The notes under the pieces: generated by a model | The model's input: the letters and a program-made list of their open reading frames with translations, nothing else | The model's database searches: none | What the model was told of the DNA's origin: nothing | Part shown: one piece after another, positions 1 through 14,300 of the stretch | How positions within the stretch are numbered: the stretch's first letter is position 1 | Layout of the letters: each line of letters starts with the position of its first letter | NCBI GenBank assembly: GCA_004794785.1 | Contig: SJOL01006483.1 | Location: forward strand, 733,428-797,427 | Direction of reading: 5' to 3' | Source of the DNA: Opisthorchis felineus | Lineage: Eukaryota > Platyhelminthes > Trematoda > Opisthorchiida > Opisthorchiidae | DNA: 64,000 nt | Made by a program: the position numbers and the translations under genes

Positions 1-3000
1 ATACTTACGCATACACATGAAACGCTTGTTCACTCATACTGGCTCATTCTTCTGCGGTGATGTTGCCACTTGAATTACCACGTGCTCTGCGAACTGTAAT
101 AGTCATTTTTGCTAGCTCGGTCATCTTCTCGAATCGCCACGGAACATCCCTCTCTGTTGTACGCAAGTCTTGATGTGCAAATTAGGGACACCCCACATAA
201 GTGAGGGGCAAGTCAAAATCGTTCAACAAACGCAGATCTATCTTCGATCGGATTAGTGGGTGACCAGTAGGGACTCAGATGCGCTAATATAGCGGACTGA
301 GAGTTGTTATCTAAGGAAGCATTTTCTAAGAGCGAATGCCACGGAACACTACCCCGTACAATAACCAGTATGGCAACACTTTCAACTTCTCTACCGACGA
401 CATCGTTTGCTCGTGTAGACCCTCGTCGAGCAATAACGCACAAGTAGTACGCAGGATCTTTGCTACTTGCCGTAACGGCACGCGTTCGCATCCCATCACC
501 GAATTGACCCAATGTCTTCTCAAAACAATTCTTCCGTCCTCTGCTTGTAGTTGAAGAATTCTCAAAATGTTGCTTTGTCTGACCCAGAATTACAGTCGTC
601 GGATAATTATTTCAAAAATTGACGTTTCAGAATCAGAATCATTTATACTGTGTTGTTCTACATGTGGCATCAGTATCATCAACGTGAACATGATCCAGTT
701 ACGTGAATTTGCTTACCACGCAGATAAACACTCATATGTTGATCAGCTGCGAAGTGTTCAGTCAGCTCACAGACCCCAGCTTTCTTAGTGTGTCTCTCCG
801 CAAAACAATACGCAAGCTGGCACCGCAGTGATGACCACTCGTTGAGTCACTTTTGCCTTTTAGCGAAGTCTCAAATTTTTACGCTTCTCACGTGGTCAGA
901 AACGGTTCCTTGAAGGAGGCGAAAATAACTAGTCGTATAATCAAAACAGGATCCGATTGCTGATTCCGCTGCAGCCCTTCTCTTCAAATTGGCTGACAGT
1001 ATTGCAAGTAGGTATGGGCACGCCGTCCATATTGATCTTCTATAATCACAGAGCATGTTAATAATGATAAACCTACTTGAGATCCACAGTTTACGGCTCA
1101 AGTAACAAACAACGGTAAAGTTTGATGGACTCAGCAGGACATTGCAAGAGAAAACTGCGGTCCTATTGTAGGTCAATGGAGTTCACTAGGGAAATTAATA
1201 TCAGCTGAGGACACAAAGCGCAGCTATCGTATGCCGGACAAAAAGCAGTCATGTGCGTTCTGGTGAACGGAAAAGCATGAAAGCAGGGGCTCATTCATCT
1301 GTTTACGTCAAACAAACATCCCATTTCCGAATGGTGGTCAGAGAACCACCGGTCCGTGGGTTTCGTTTTGTATTTGATTTTTCGCACATGTGCAGCATCG
1401 ATCTTAAGTGTGTCTACCTGTATTGCCCGAGCATTTGAGAGCTTGAGTTCACTCAACTCAAGATGACCGAATAAAAGATGGATTAGAATGAATGATAAAT
1501 TCATATAACGATGTGACTATTTATTTTAAAGCAAAATCCTGTTACCTCTGTATCAGATATCAACGGTGCGTGTTGAGTTGGTTGTTGACGATGAGCTGAG
1601 CCATCAGTTTGCAAGGACTAACGTGACTTTTGGTAAACTTGAATAACGAATATGGAAAAAGCGGATCCTACGGCTGAAAACCGAACCGTGCCTGCAAGCA
1701 ACAGTTATACCTCTCTTACCGTATGGTAGTGAAACAGTGATCATGTATTGCCGTAATCCGCCACCCAAAAAACGTTTACACGCAGTACTGGACAAGCATA
1801 CTGCTCATCAACTGAACTGAAAGGGTGCCCGACAAGAAAGTTCTCTAGCGGATATAATGCGACAGAATGGACTTACTTGAAACCTTCAGAATTTATTCAC
1901 GGAACCGGGAAGAAGAGGATTCTGGTATGAAAAATTGATCACAAGAAGCGGAATTCGGGCAAACAGGAACAATGTGGTCAAACGTTTTGAATGCAGTAGG
2001 TATCGATTTCATCAGGCGAGAGTCTTGAAAGAGGACTTGATGGCATGGAGCTACATGATGAGTTGATATCAGTTAGCTTGATGTCCAACACCTTCGATTC
2101 GAAGGGCTGGAGTGGATAAGATGCAGAGGTCACTTGGTAGCAGTTGAACCTGGTGACATGCCCAGCAGTAGTTTCAGCGACTGCGTCCATTTTTCTGCTG
2201 ATCGCCTTTAACTTACTCGCGAACATGAATGTGCAGGGATCCGTCGGCTTTTGAAGATCTTGCTTGAGACTCTCACACTTGGCTTTAGGTTTTTACTTTT
2301 TCTCATTTTCGGCCCGCAGTCGGTAAACCTGAATTCATCCCCGATCTGCCATGGGCCAGAATGGGATTACATCTAAGGATTGCCTTTCCCTAAACTATGC
2401 CAGCGGAAAGACACTGATGCATTCCTACTGAGCGATATATTTAGTGGCTTCAGTTGAAAGTCACTGCTGAACTGCCGTTCAAACTCGTTTGAGAACCAAA
2501 CGACCACCACTACTGCTTCTACCTGAAGAACCCAGAACTCCTGGAACCGCAGCCAGCGCGCATGGTTGTATAGGCCCATCTACCACAATATTCCCGAAAC
2601 AGACCTACAATCTCATGGCTTCCGTTATTGTGATCGATAAAAAGACATCTGATAAAACTCATCCTGTTCCGATTAGGATCATGAGAAGCATTGTCAAAGC
2701 CACAGACTTGGGATGGCAGACCACACAAGCTTCTCACGGGTGTTAAATCACCAGTGTTTGCGGCAGTATGCTGAAGAGCAACATGACACAATTTGCTGCA
2801 GTGCCAACAAAATAGTTGTGGGACAGGTAGAATGCACGCTCACATCACTCTCGTTTGAACAATTGTCCTCCTATCCTGGTGCAATCATTCTGGTGATATG
2901 ACAATGCGTTCGATAACTGTGAATGGTCGTACGACAATGCCCCAGATCTGGAACACAGCCTGGTAAGAAAGGTAACTTTGACAAGTACGATGTGATAGAA

Positions 3001-4860
3001 GTGTTCAATCAAAAGCTCCGATTTGTGTTATAGGTAACTGATTTTATTCACTAATCTATTTTTTACCGTCCGTCTTTTTATGACTTCAGTAATATGTAAG
3101 TCCTTCAATCAGCCATCCATTCTTTGGTTTATTCCTTTATCTCACGTAAGCGAAGATGATAACATAGACTGGTTTATTCACAAACGGTTGGTGTGTCAGT
3201 TATTAGAAGTTGAGCAACTTGTGATTGATAATAATTACTTTTGTGGTAAAAATATGCATGGTAAATGTATACTTTGGTAGCCCGCATTGGCTGTTTCCAA
3301 CAGAAAACTCTGGACTCCCCAGCTGAAGAAAAATTAGATTCAGAACGTTACCGCAGCCATAAAAGTTGGTCTTTAGCGCAAAGAACGATCCTGATTCCAG
3401 GTATTCTTGGCGCCACTAGGTAAAATTAGCGACACCATCTTTTTTATCGGCTGGTGATGAGTCATTGTGGAACGCCACCTAAGCAACCAAATGCATTTCT
3501 TTGATGTGCACCATATCTGAGTCTATCACTTGAGCAGAATCCTGGAACGATCGTAACTGCCGTGTCGTTTAAATTTTCTTTGTTTTCAGGTTTCGCAGCA
3601 TATCGCCTGGCTTCTACAGGAAAGCTTATGGGATACTCTTGGTCCACAATTGTACTCAAGAGCCGCCGTCCTTGAATATTCGTGGACGGATGAGTACCGT
3701 TCAGGTAAATTTAGCCAAACAATACTCTGACACTCACCCAACAAGCCTTTAGTGTATGCACAGTTGGAAGTAGATGATAATGCTATCCCGCCAGAATGTT
3801 TCACTAGTGACTTGTACTCAGATCCTCCGGAAAACGTTTGTACCTATGAATGGAATGGTTCCATTCATACCCTCCACTTCTCTCAAGTGCGTGATGCCAG
3901 GAAGTCACATTTTGGTACTGGGTATATTCATTAGCCTGGGTGGCCACAGATTTGCGGCTGCCAAAATTATGAGCATCGGTTACAGTGCTCCTGACTGGAT
4001 AACACACGGATAACGCATGTTGTAAGCCCCGTTGTCATTCCTGAAGAAGACTACCTAAATTTGGACAGCCGAAACACCAATGAGGAATTCCTTCTATTTG
4101 TCTTTATCAAATACTAAGATTTTCACAACACGCAGCTCGTGCGCAAACTAACTGAAGGTTACAAAGATTGGGGTGAAGCGCCTTGCGGGATGAAAAATAC
4201 ACAAAACAAACTCCGGTCCTAGATCATGTGGCATTTTTTGATGGATCTCCATAGAAAATTTCACTGCTAAAATCACTCACGATCGGTAAGACACACGTAA
4301 CCTTGCAACTAAATGCTCATTACTCAAGGAGGATATTGCGTCCACAATAAAGCCTTGAATTTTTAAAACCACATTGACATTGTGCATACTCACACATGAT
4401 ATTTATATCGGTTCTTCCCTCTGATCGTAACACTACACGAGTATTCAGTAGATTATCCCGAATTTAAAGAGGTGAAACCGGACGGAAAAACAGGAATAAC
4501 GGGTGGTCATAACAGCATTACACGCACCACATCACGTTCTACAATGATGAATAAATATATTGAGATACGCTGATTGGGGAGCCACGTGCTATTAACTTAT
4601 CACTTGGGATTCCCTACTGTTAATGGAGAATGAGTGAGTTTACCGAAGTAACTGGAATGAACAAATTCGAGTTTCCCAGAGTTGACTGCACCCAAATGCA
4701 CAAACAGGACATATTTTTGAGGCAGTCTGCTCCTCTTCAAGAGACTGGCAAGACAAAACTCTGAATTCTATCGAACTGAAATCTAACGCGCCTCCGTAGG
4801 GGGAACCCGCCTGAAGTGTAGGATGACAGGTTTTCGTCACTTCTTCCGGGGAAAACCCTT
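1..4860. other. intergenic, no gene recognised
   Basis: This stretch lies downstream of the BRCA1 poly(A) signal. All open frames are short (about 100 codons or less), with no recognisable domain, splice-compatible chain or low-complexity coding signature on either strand. I see no tRNA-like box A/box B pair and no retroelement motif. It is most simply old intergenic or repeat-derived sequence. Confidence 0.5.
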
Positions 4861-4876
4861 TAGTAAGATATTAAAC

Positions 4877-4882
4877 TTTATT
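4877..4882 (-). promoter_or_regulatory. polyadenylation signal of the BRCA1 gene
   Basis: On the minus strand the canonical AATAAA hexamer occurs about 275 nt downstream of the TGA stop at 5158-5160. It is the first clear poly(A) signal after the stop, so the 3' UTR is probably about 300 nt. The cleavage position itself is inferred. Confidence 0.6.
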
Positions 4883-5157
4883 GCACGTAGCTGGTGCGGT
4901 CAACCCAATAATAACGTAAGGCACTAGAAAGGGGTGATTTAATAGAGGTAGAAATTAAATTAATGGTCGAATCTGGGACGCAATTTAGGAGAACCTGATA
5001 GGAAGTCAGAATGGTCTTGGAGAGAGGAACGGAAGGATACATGCATGAACTGTACAAAATAATTAGACTGTTTATCAAATGGAAAGATCTGTGAAAGAGG
5101 ATAGAGACGAAGCTCGTTACGATGGAAAACCAAGCAATCAAAAATTAACAGTATCTA

Positions 5158-5318
5158 TCACTGGGGACGATTCCTAGTGCTCAGCGGAGCTGCTGGCTGC
5201 TCACCTGGTGCCGGACAGATTCGATAGGTTTGGCTGATTGGGATGCGTCGGAACAACGAGATGCAATTCAGCATCCAATCAACACTAATTATCGGGAATC
5301 CACGGATGCGGTAGACCT
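5158..5318 (-). CDS. brca1: BRCA1 last exon: end of BRCT2
   Basis: Acceptor GCATTTCTTCCAG, starting in phase 1. It encodes [20 protein letters not shown] and then [16 protein letters not shown], followed by a short Pro/Ala tail and TGA. The Trp-x-Leu of human W1837/L1839 is kept. From the split codon to that Trp there are 14 residues both here and in human, so the last intron is in the same position and phase. The tail past the final BRCT strand is about a dozen residues longer than in human. Confidence 0.92.
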
Positions 5319-8300
5319 CTGGAAGAAATGCAAAAGGGTCAGTGAAGTTTTTGTGGCACACAGTATGCACACACATGGCACGCACAAAGAAACGCCTACC
5401 TAGAAAAGATTTCCAGTACGGGACTCCTCAAGGAACTATGCTCGTAATAAATAAGCACGAAAGCAACAATTCCCAAAATCCCGAAATGAAGGTTTCTTCA
5501 GTAAGGAGAACAGCCTAGTCATAGCATGTGTTGAGTTTTCACAGGAATCAAAATATTTAAGCTGTACATCACTACTGCGGTTGATGATTTATACAACGGA
5601 CAGTTAACTGCTTGCTTAAGTTTCATGTTCATTAACACTGGCCCTACGTGTTTCGTCACCGCCATTTATTTTTTGTTATTGTGAATAAGTGCCCATTGTA
5701 AGGGAAAGCTGGTCTTACCTGAAATCGAAAGTAGATATAATAGATCTCAAGCCGCTACCCACCTGATCATCAGCCACGTGACCCAGATCACTCCACTCAG
5801 CACGTGTCCCAGGTTGCTGTGGTCAGGACGCACGACTCTGCGTATGAATCCCTACTGGCCCATGTCTCTTTGCATCTAACTGTAGTGCAGTTTGCGCACA
5901 CCACTGGTGTGACGGTAAGCGATACGGCGCGCACTTGGAATTGTGACTTCTTACGGCGCGGTACTCTCCTGCTGATCCCCTTTGTTCATAACACTTCTGT
6001 GTGTTCAATATGTTTACACCCTTTCGCAACTATGGAGTTGTTTCCCCCCAATAGTCTGACTACCTTCACAGAACTTGTCCGTCCTCTGCTCCCTCTGTAT
6101 ATCATTTTGTTTGTTCTACAACCTCATCTAATCTACTGGCCTATGACCTCGGTTGCCACACAGAGATCACCACAGTGACTAATATAACTACCCCCTACAG
6201 CACTCCGAATCGCTACAATTTGATACTACTGGTCGTATGTTCGTATTTATTCTATATCTGTACTGATCAAAAGCGAACAACCAACAGGTTGCGAAAGCCC
6301 AGGTAGCAAAGCGTCAGGAAGACGTCAACATAGCAAAGTTTGAATAACTTTTCAAGATTTGGCATGAACTAGTGGATCTTGTATGGAGTGCAAAGCAGCA
6401 TCATTGTCAGTGACACCGCGGTCACTGATTTTGCTAGTTAAAGGTGCCAACCCTCAAAACAAGGCATCGCCTGCACGCTAGTAGACAGGCCAAAAAGAGA
6501 CTGAGCAACATATCAGATAAAGCTTAGTCTAGCAATTATATGCGCCTTTCGTTTGGTTAGACAATGAACGGAATGCCCTCGAACAACTGATAGGGGTCGA
6601 GGACAGCGACAGTACTGAAGAAGAATAAATAAAACGATCAAATTGAGAAAAGCTGGAAAATTCTATGGGATGGAACACACCCTGGCATTTTGAAATGTTG
6701 AATCCTTGAGAATCATGGCTGGTTAGGATAACAGCCCGAGGCCTAGGTGAACGGGTTAACTGGGGGTTCATATACTGATTTACGGCCGACGCTAGGTCAG
6801 CCGGCTTGTCAAATACACGAGTTGCCCCGCCATCGGTGGCCAATCGTTTGAAATCTGCCAACGACAGAAGACCAAGGCTGTCGTAGGCACACAACCACAG
6901 TCCAGCGAATGGGCCATGGTTGGAATCATCCAAATCAAGTGGTTGTGGCCGGGCCGGAACATTCAAACGTCCTCGGCGAGGACCTTCGTGACAGTCACCG
7001 CAGACTGTATCGCCCTCGATTTCAAATGGCGTCTAAAACGTAGAAAAGCAATAAAGTAATGATATCCGGCAACAGAATTAGGTTTAAAGTGAAAACCACA
7101 TCCAAGTAGGAATAGAGTTTGAGACTCACAAGAGCTAAGAAATCAGTCGAGCATATAAAAACTACGCTCTAAAGGAAGAATTTGGGTAGTCGCTTGGGGC
7201 TAGCGTAATAACGAGCAGGCAAGCCTTCAGATAAATATAGACCAACCGTAAACATACCTCATCCAGTATTCTGCTGGTGGCTAAGCACTGTCGTACCCAG
7301 TCCGTGTTGACAATCCACGCTCGATTGAGGATAGCCATAAAGTATTTTAAAGTGCGTTTGACAACACGTGGTCGATCTGTAATAAACCGCAAACGGAATG
7401 AAAAAGATGTGTAACGTGAGAAGCCAAGCTTCCCACTGGTCATCGAAATTCCGAGTTAATAAAGGCTTGTCACACTTGTGGCACGGGAGAAACTGCAAAT
7501 TCCAATCCAAAGACGAAGGTGACGTATTGCCCTAAAAAGAGTTGACTGAAACTTAGCTTCTGTCTACTTGCGCTTGTTTACTTATCTCTTTAAACTGCAC
7601 AGCTGTCTTCCTCGGCGACATCGAGCATGTGCAGTGTACCGGGTGCAGCCACTTCTAATACGTTCATTCTAGCCAGAGCCTAAGAGTGAGCCGAAACTTG
7701 AGCCAAATCCAACTACTCAAAAGAAAGTATCACATGGAGCATAGATTCTAATATAGTCCATATCTCATACGAAGTAACATACCAATGAGCAAGATGTTCT
7801 TATAGTTACGTTCCTATCTAATCAGGTTCACTCTAAGACCTACCTACCATCTGTTAACATACTTTGAAGAGGGCCGTTGAAGTGCGGTAAGTTAAGAAAG
7901 CTGGAGTGCGACCGAGAGTACCTACTCTTTTGGCGGCCTTTTTCAACCTGGAGAAAATCTCAAAGCGGTTTCCCCAGTCACTGTAACCGTATTCCCTTTC
8001 GTCGTATGTTTTTGCATTCCTCCCCATCCGTTAACGTTGTCAGCACATGCCTTCATATCCTTCAGCTAATTTAGCTGGCAGACATCCTAGAGTAGTTTGT
8101 GAAAATAAACGTCCACGTCGCACTTGATTCTACTAACTTGTGGTTGGCTGTTAATCACAGTAGGGTTCGCAGGTGGGTAAGCAACCCACTGCCGGGAAAC
8201 GCGTGTCTCATCATAATCACCATAGACAGCAGTAAACCATTAGTAGATACTGGTGCTTAACTGCTTCACCGTTGTCTTTCAGATCGGTAGGACTTGCAAG

Positions 8301-11300
8301 ATGATGCCGATTCATACACGACACAAACCGCTAAGTCAATGGAAATGAAAACTGAAATGCGGATCTAGGACTAGGTTTGGTGCATTCATGAGGACCTCAA
8401 AGAGAAAAAAGTTTACGGGGGCTTAGCTGAGGTTCCATGCCGCTTGCGAACAAGTTGCAAGTTTTAAGGCTAACCGAGCCTGTTAAGGAAAATTTCTGAG
8501 GACGATAGTCCCCAGTGCAACCATTTTAGTGTCGAAATCCGCCCACCGTTCGTACCAAAAACGGAAGGCACTTTAAATAGTTCACCTCACCTGCCTCTGA
8601 CTTCATGATAACGTGAGTTGTCTTCCCAGGAACAAACTGGGCATATTGAGATAATCCAAACCGTTGGCAGAACAAGTATAAAAGTGTCTAGAATGTAAGA
8701 GGACATTTTCATTGGAAAGTTAAACCAGCTATAATCCAATGATTATGCTGCAAATACAGACACAAATACGACATGCGAAATGACGGTGTGTTATCTACCA
8801 CTAACTGATGTTCGGGTTCCTTTTGCGGTGCTTCCAGTATATTTGGATGAGCTGGAACATTTCATTGTGTCCGTGCCAATTCGTGTTGTCTCTACGGTGA
8901 TGGGCGTATTTGGCACAGAGGGCTGAGCTCTGTCCAATCACCTACTAGGTATTTAGGTTGAGCGCTGAACGAGTCCACCGTGTCATTGGACAAGGGATTC
9001 ACAAACACTTCCCCCTTCGGGTAAACAGTGTGAGGGTTATCGCGTCTGAAACTAACGCTGGTTGGTCGTTATTATGGCCCTGACGAAAATTCAAAAAGTA
9101 AAGACAATCTGTCCATAGACAAAGGAGCAAACAGTAGATAAACAAGGTGACCATTTGGGCTGCTTGTGCGAAACGTGTCTATTCGCTTGTTTGCAGATTC
9201 AAACTACAGTAAATAATGGCCCGTATTCACCAGCCCAGATGTTAGCAAAAAGTTTGCACTTTATCGGATGAAATTCAACTCTGGAGTAAACTAAATATAC
9301 GATCCTAATTCTCGTGGGACAAGTTAAGGGAGTAAGCCTACACCTACTCATAACACGTCAAAGTATCTAAGTGTTCACTTATGTGGTGCAAAAATGCATC
9401 TGCAACATGGTGTTGACCTCCAAAGAAAACCTTTTCACTTTCTAACCTGTTCTATTTAAATCTGCCGTTTCACGTCACACTCTGACCAGTGGAGAGTGGA
9501 TCTGGGTGAATCAATACTACGCTTCTGCAAGACTTAGGCTAGAATCAGGATATGGTCTGGTCAGTGGCCTGGATGCGTGCGTACGATGGCACGAGGGCTT
9601 TACTTGAATAGATGGTCAGTACTATCATGATTGATGCAGCACTGGAGAGAGGCAGGCTCCAAGAGAATACGAAATATCAGTATGTTCCTGTTGCCCAGTT
9701 GTGGCCCCCCAAAACGGCTAGGGCTAGATTGAAAAGTCAGGTTAACGGATATGATCTGGGCGGATAAGAGAAAGCAGGCAGACTCAAAGCTACTTGTACC
9801 TTTCGAATGGTAGAGCAGGGTCTCGTGGATTTTCAATCACAACTGTGACGCCAAGTGACGCAGTGGTAGAACGATGGTTGTCAAGTAGATAGGGCTCGAG
9901 CAAGAACACAACCCTGCTTCATCCACGTATCGATTTCGAAATCAGTTGAAATGGCTGCGCAGATCCACTATGGGACTTCCATCACAGCACGAAAGATTGA
10001 CAAAATTTGTCCAACCAACCAAGCCTTCGTAGGACAACCCAGTGCTTCTTGATTGGCTGAGTCGAAAACCTTGAAGTCCACAGAACAGTTGATTCCGTTC
10101 ACATTTCTCTTGGATTTATGTTTATGTAAAAATGAGGCGAACCGAAATTCGATCACTTCTATATCCACAGTGCTCTTCAGGAACGTTTTCCTCTAGAATA
10201 CCAACTAGCCAACTGAACATAATGCATGCGATAGCCTCGTCTGTGGCACAATGGACCGATTCTACTATGGTTTCCCATCTTCTATCGACTTCCTTTCCCT
10301 TGATACAGAGGGATTATAGTTCCATACTTGGAATTTTGCGGGACGTCTTTCATCCCCAAAATCGTACATAACATTTGAAGCCTGTATTGCAGCATCCGTG
10401 CACACAGGCAAGCCATCCCATTCCACCGTCCCCCGATTATGCAGGTAGTTTATGGTTGCCTGGAGTTCTGCAGTTGTAGTTTAGTTAATCAAGTATGACT
10501 TCACTTTACGTTGGGATACGTGAGCAATATATGTCAAATCAACATTCTCTGGCCACCTGAGTAGTATTGAAAAGTGGCATTTACAACTTAACCTGGCTTC
10601 TTACGATCTTCGCTTTTTTGACTGTCTTGCACCAGGCCGGAGACGGTGAACTTTCAGTCCATAGATTTCTTTCAGTTCATCAAACGATTCTCCGTGACAA
10701 CGGCGATCCGCGTACGACTAGGGTGCAATATTTCGTTTGGTCCACCATTCGTTTTTTGTTACATAATTGTTTCAGAAGCTTGGTCCTGGTGCTTCTGAGC
10801 AAATTTCGGGCCTCCGTGTTTGTTGCATCTTGGAGTGCTTTGACGAACGCCAAACTGCTGAATCAGGTTGCATATAGATGGGTCATTCCTATCAAACCAA
10901 TCTTACCTCCGCTCTTGCCTCGGTCTAGTTGTATCCACAACTAGCTGTTTGGATGTGTTCTAATCCGGACCTAATGACTTTCGGATATGCTTAGGACTTA
11001 GTTATCCAAAAGCAAAGCTTCCATGTAGTTTCCCGGTTCTTCAGTTTTCATAAGTAGAAAATGAGCAATCTGTCCTGGTCAACTGCGTGACAGTTTTTCA
11101 AGTGGGACACCGCATTGGCAAGCACCAGAAAATGATCCGTATTGCGATCAACATTACGCTGCCGAGATCTCTTTGTCTCACAGTAATAGCCGAATAGGCG
11201 ACTGCACCTACTTCTTGAATGAGTCTACGTGGCAAGTGATGCCTGCCCGACAATGAACCACATGTTTGTTACCGGAAATTAAATGTTGCACACATCGTCA

Positions 11301-14300
11301 GTAGTCTTTCACCGCTATCGCCCATTGGTATGACTCCGAATGGACTCAGAACCTTGTTCCAGGTTTCCGAGTACTTGCAAACCTGATCAGTGAAATAAAC
11401 CACCAAAAAGGAAGAGGGATCCAACCGAAGATGTGGATGTGCTTAGATCTGACAGCTGATCCGAGTGTGACATTGTGGGTGAATAGTCGCTGATAAATAT
11501 GGCGAGCCTTGCTCTCGACAGCCCGAATAGGATGCATCCATTAATCCCTGATTCATGTGATCTGCAACCGTGAATCCGACACCGTGTTTACGTAGACTTT
11601 GTTGTGTTGCTCCACTTCAGCAGAAAGCACAACCAGCTCCAGGCTCTCGTAGTTTCTCCTGATCAACTAGGCGAGTTTCAATGAGTGCAGCTCGGTCTAA
11701 CTCATACGGTATGAGTTCTGCAACGAAGACAGCTCACTTGTCAGCCCTCTATCTTTATCTAGAAGTCCTCACGTTCGTGGTTGCAAATCATGGGAGACGC
11801 GTCTAACATCATTTTACGGTCCCAGTTGCGTGCGGGGGGACTGAAGGAGGTAGTGCATGGAAGTCTGGTTGCTAATGCCACTGGGCACTTCAGGTGCTAC
11901 TGAGAGGAGAAAGTAGAGCGTAACGCTCTGTGGCGGTTTGTGCAACTCTGTGACCCACTGAACTGTATTGAGAGGTTTTAATTGACACCCAGAGTTTCTC
12001 ATACCAAGTTGCTCAGTCGACAGTCTTCTGATCCTACAGGTTGGGGGCCGAAAGGTATATGGCGACTTGTTCCTCAAAAACGGAAGAGGTGCGCTCATTG
12101 TGGATGTGGGCTGACCACTGTTCCGGAGCGGTGGAAATTGTTTGACTACAAAACATTCATTAACAAACCGGCCCTGAACCCAAGTAGGCCACAATGCCAT
12201 GAGTTAACGGTGGCGAAATTCGATCGCTTCCTACCGCTCCCTCTGGAATACTTGCGTGGACTCCGCACGTGTCCATTGCTACCTTTCGTTGCGTTTTATG
12301 GGTTCGCAGAAAACAAGCACACCTCTCTTGACCATTGAGAAGCTGATGAAAGAAGAAACCAAATAAATTTATCAGAATGGACTCCAACAACTGCCTGTTG
12401 GTATGATGTAGGATGTCAACGATCACTGAAGGGAGATATCCAAAGCTGTATTCGATACCGGGACTTCTGCCTACGGTAAAACCTACTCTTCCAGGCACTG
12501 CATGTCTGACAGGATCCTGGCTTCGCTGGAGGCCAGCATATCCCCTTCGGCCGTAACCGCAATACAACTCGGCGCACCATCCGACGCTAGCGAGGATCAC
12601 AATAATAATCTGATATCAAACAAAGAATCATGGACTGTGAAGATGAAATCTCTTCGGTATCAGAAAAGTGCAAGGATATATCCGTACTCACTGTGCTCTT
12701 GGTCCTGATGAAGTCCCACCTGCTCCGTTTAAAGACGACAGTAGATTTCTTAGTCGCAGCATCTATTTGGGAGAAGATCGACCCAGACAACTCAAACTCA
12801 TCAATACACCAGTAATAAATGCTAGTTCTTAACTGACACACTCAAGACAACTGGGGTGAGACGATAATGGTGCTGACCTCCAAAAATGACACTCACAGTG
12901 AATGTAGTAACCAGAGGCAAGAGACCTCAGTTTGACTCCCTTTGTAACAAGGATGGTGTCACCGATTCTTCGTCATCTTAAGCTAGCAAGTGCACGAGCA
13001 TCAGGCGGGACTTCAACTGAGCAAAAGATGAATCGAACGGATCTTCACACTCCGTCGGATATTAGAGCCCAGCCATATGTAGAAACGACTCACAGTAATG
13101 GTGCTCGTTGACTCCAAGCATGCGTTCGACTCTGTCGACGGATTTGTGTCTTGTTGATGGTGGCGCAACTTCTGTGTCATTCCTTGGCTTGCTGTTCCGC
13201 CCACCACTGTGTATCAAAAGGCACGGTGGCTAGAGACAGCTCCTTATGGAGACAAAGGAAGATTGTCACAACTGTATTTGTAAGGTTAACACTGAATGTC
13301 TCACAACGTCACGCTGGAATCTTCGTGAGGGGGCGAGAAGCGTCCAGCTATAAATGCTCGATCCTTATTGCAGTCGCCGCACTTAACCTTCTAGGCAGTC
13401 TCTAGTCTTTCCAACAGAGAAGTGCTCCTTCCACTGCACCAATACTGGACATAATATTTTCCCTTCTGCAATGCTGCTCGAATCTTGGCTGTGCTCAGCG
13501 ATCTTCGAATAGCCTTCGATGGTCTTGCTTTATGTAGAATGACCGATGTGCCAATTAATTCTTTACTAGGTCTTGATGCCGCGGCAAATACCCTTCTTGA
13601 TTGCTGTCTAATCAAACCCACTAGGCATCCACTTTCTTAAAGTCTGTTCGTAACCTCGATTTAAGATATTTTTCAGTCGATCTCTTTGGTGCACAGCGCG
13701 CTGAATTTAATGGACACTGATGGGAAAATACTAGCGACACCGTCTTTGGATGTTCTAATGAGCAGCTTAGGATGGTATCTGTGTCTGTCGGTTTCTTGTA
13801 GACAGTAGTTTTTAATTTCCAACCACTCTCATATGTCGTACGTTCCAGGAAGGGTAGGTGCCGAGATGGACTCCACCTCCATGCTGAACTATGCTATGAG
13901 ATACTCCTGAAGTTGTGACTTCAGCAAGTTTGATCCCAACAGGAGTATCGTCAACTTAAGGAAGAAAACTCTCAGCGGGCAATGACATCCGACCAGGGCC
14001 ATTTATTCGAAATGTTCCACATAAATATTAGCTAAAACCATGAATATTGAAAATTCCATTTCATGACCTTGTTCATGCCAGAAAACAGCTAAGTCAAAAC
14101 AAAATGGTCAAGGTTCAAACACACCTATATGCCTTCAACTAATTCATCCATCAAGAACTATATCCCTCCTTCAAGTGTCAACTTCGCCAACAGCCTCTTG
14201 GATGCCTCCAAAGCACCCAACCCTGGAGATATTTGTACACTGTGTCATCAAAACTCAAAAACCTCCTCTGTCTCCAAAGGAAATCCAGCGACTTCATTGG

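Noticed and set aside
5804..6178. 124-codon plus-strand frame with an upstream TATA-like element, suggestive of an LTR or a gene
   Set aside because: It lies in the last BRCA1 intron, shows no domain, and I could not find matching LTR ends or a primer-binding site; likely repeat composition.
10567..10944. 125-codon plus-strand frame with hydrophobic N-terminus resembling a secreted protein
   Set aside because: It is the antisense of the RTE-like relic, whose motifs read on the minus strand.
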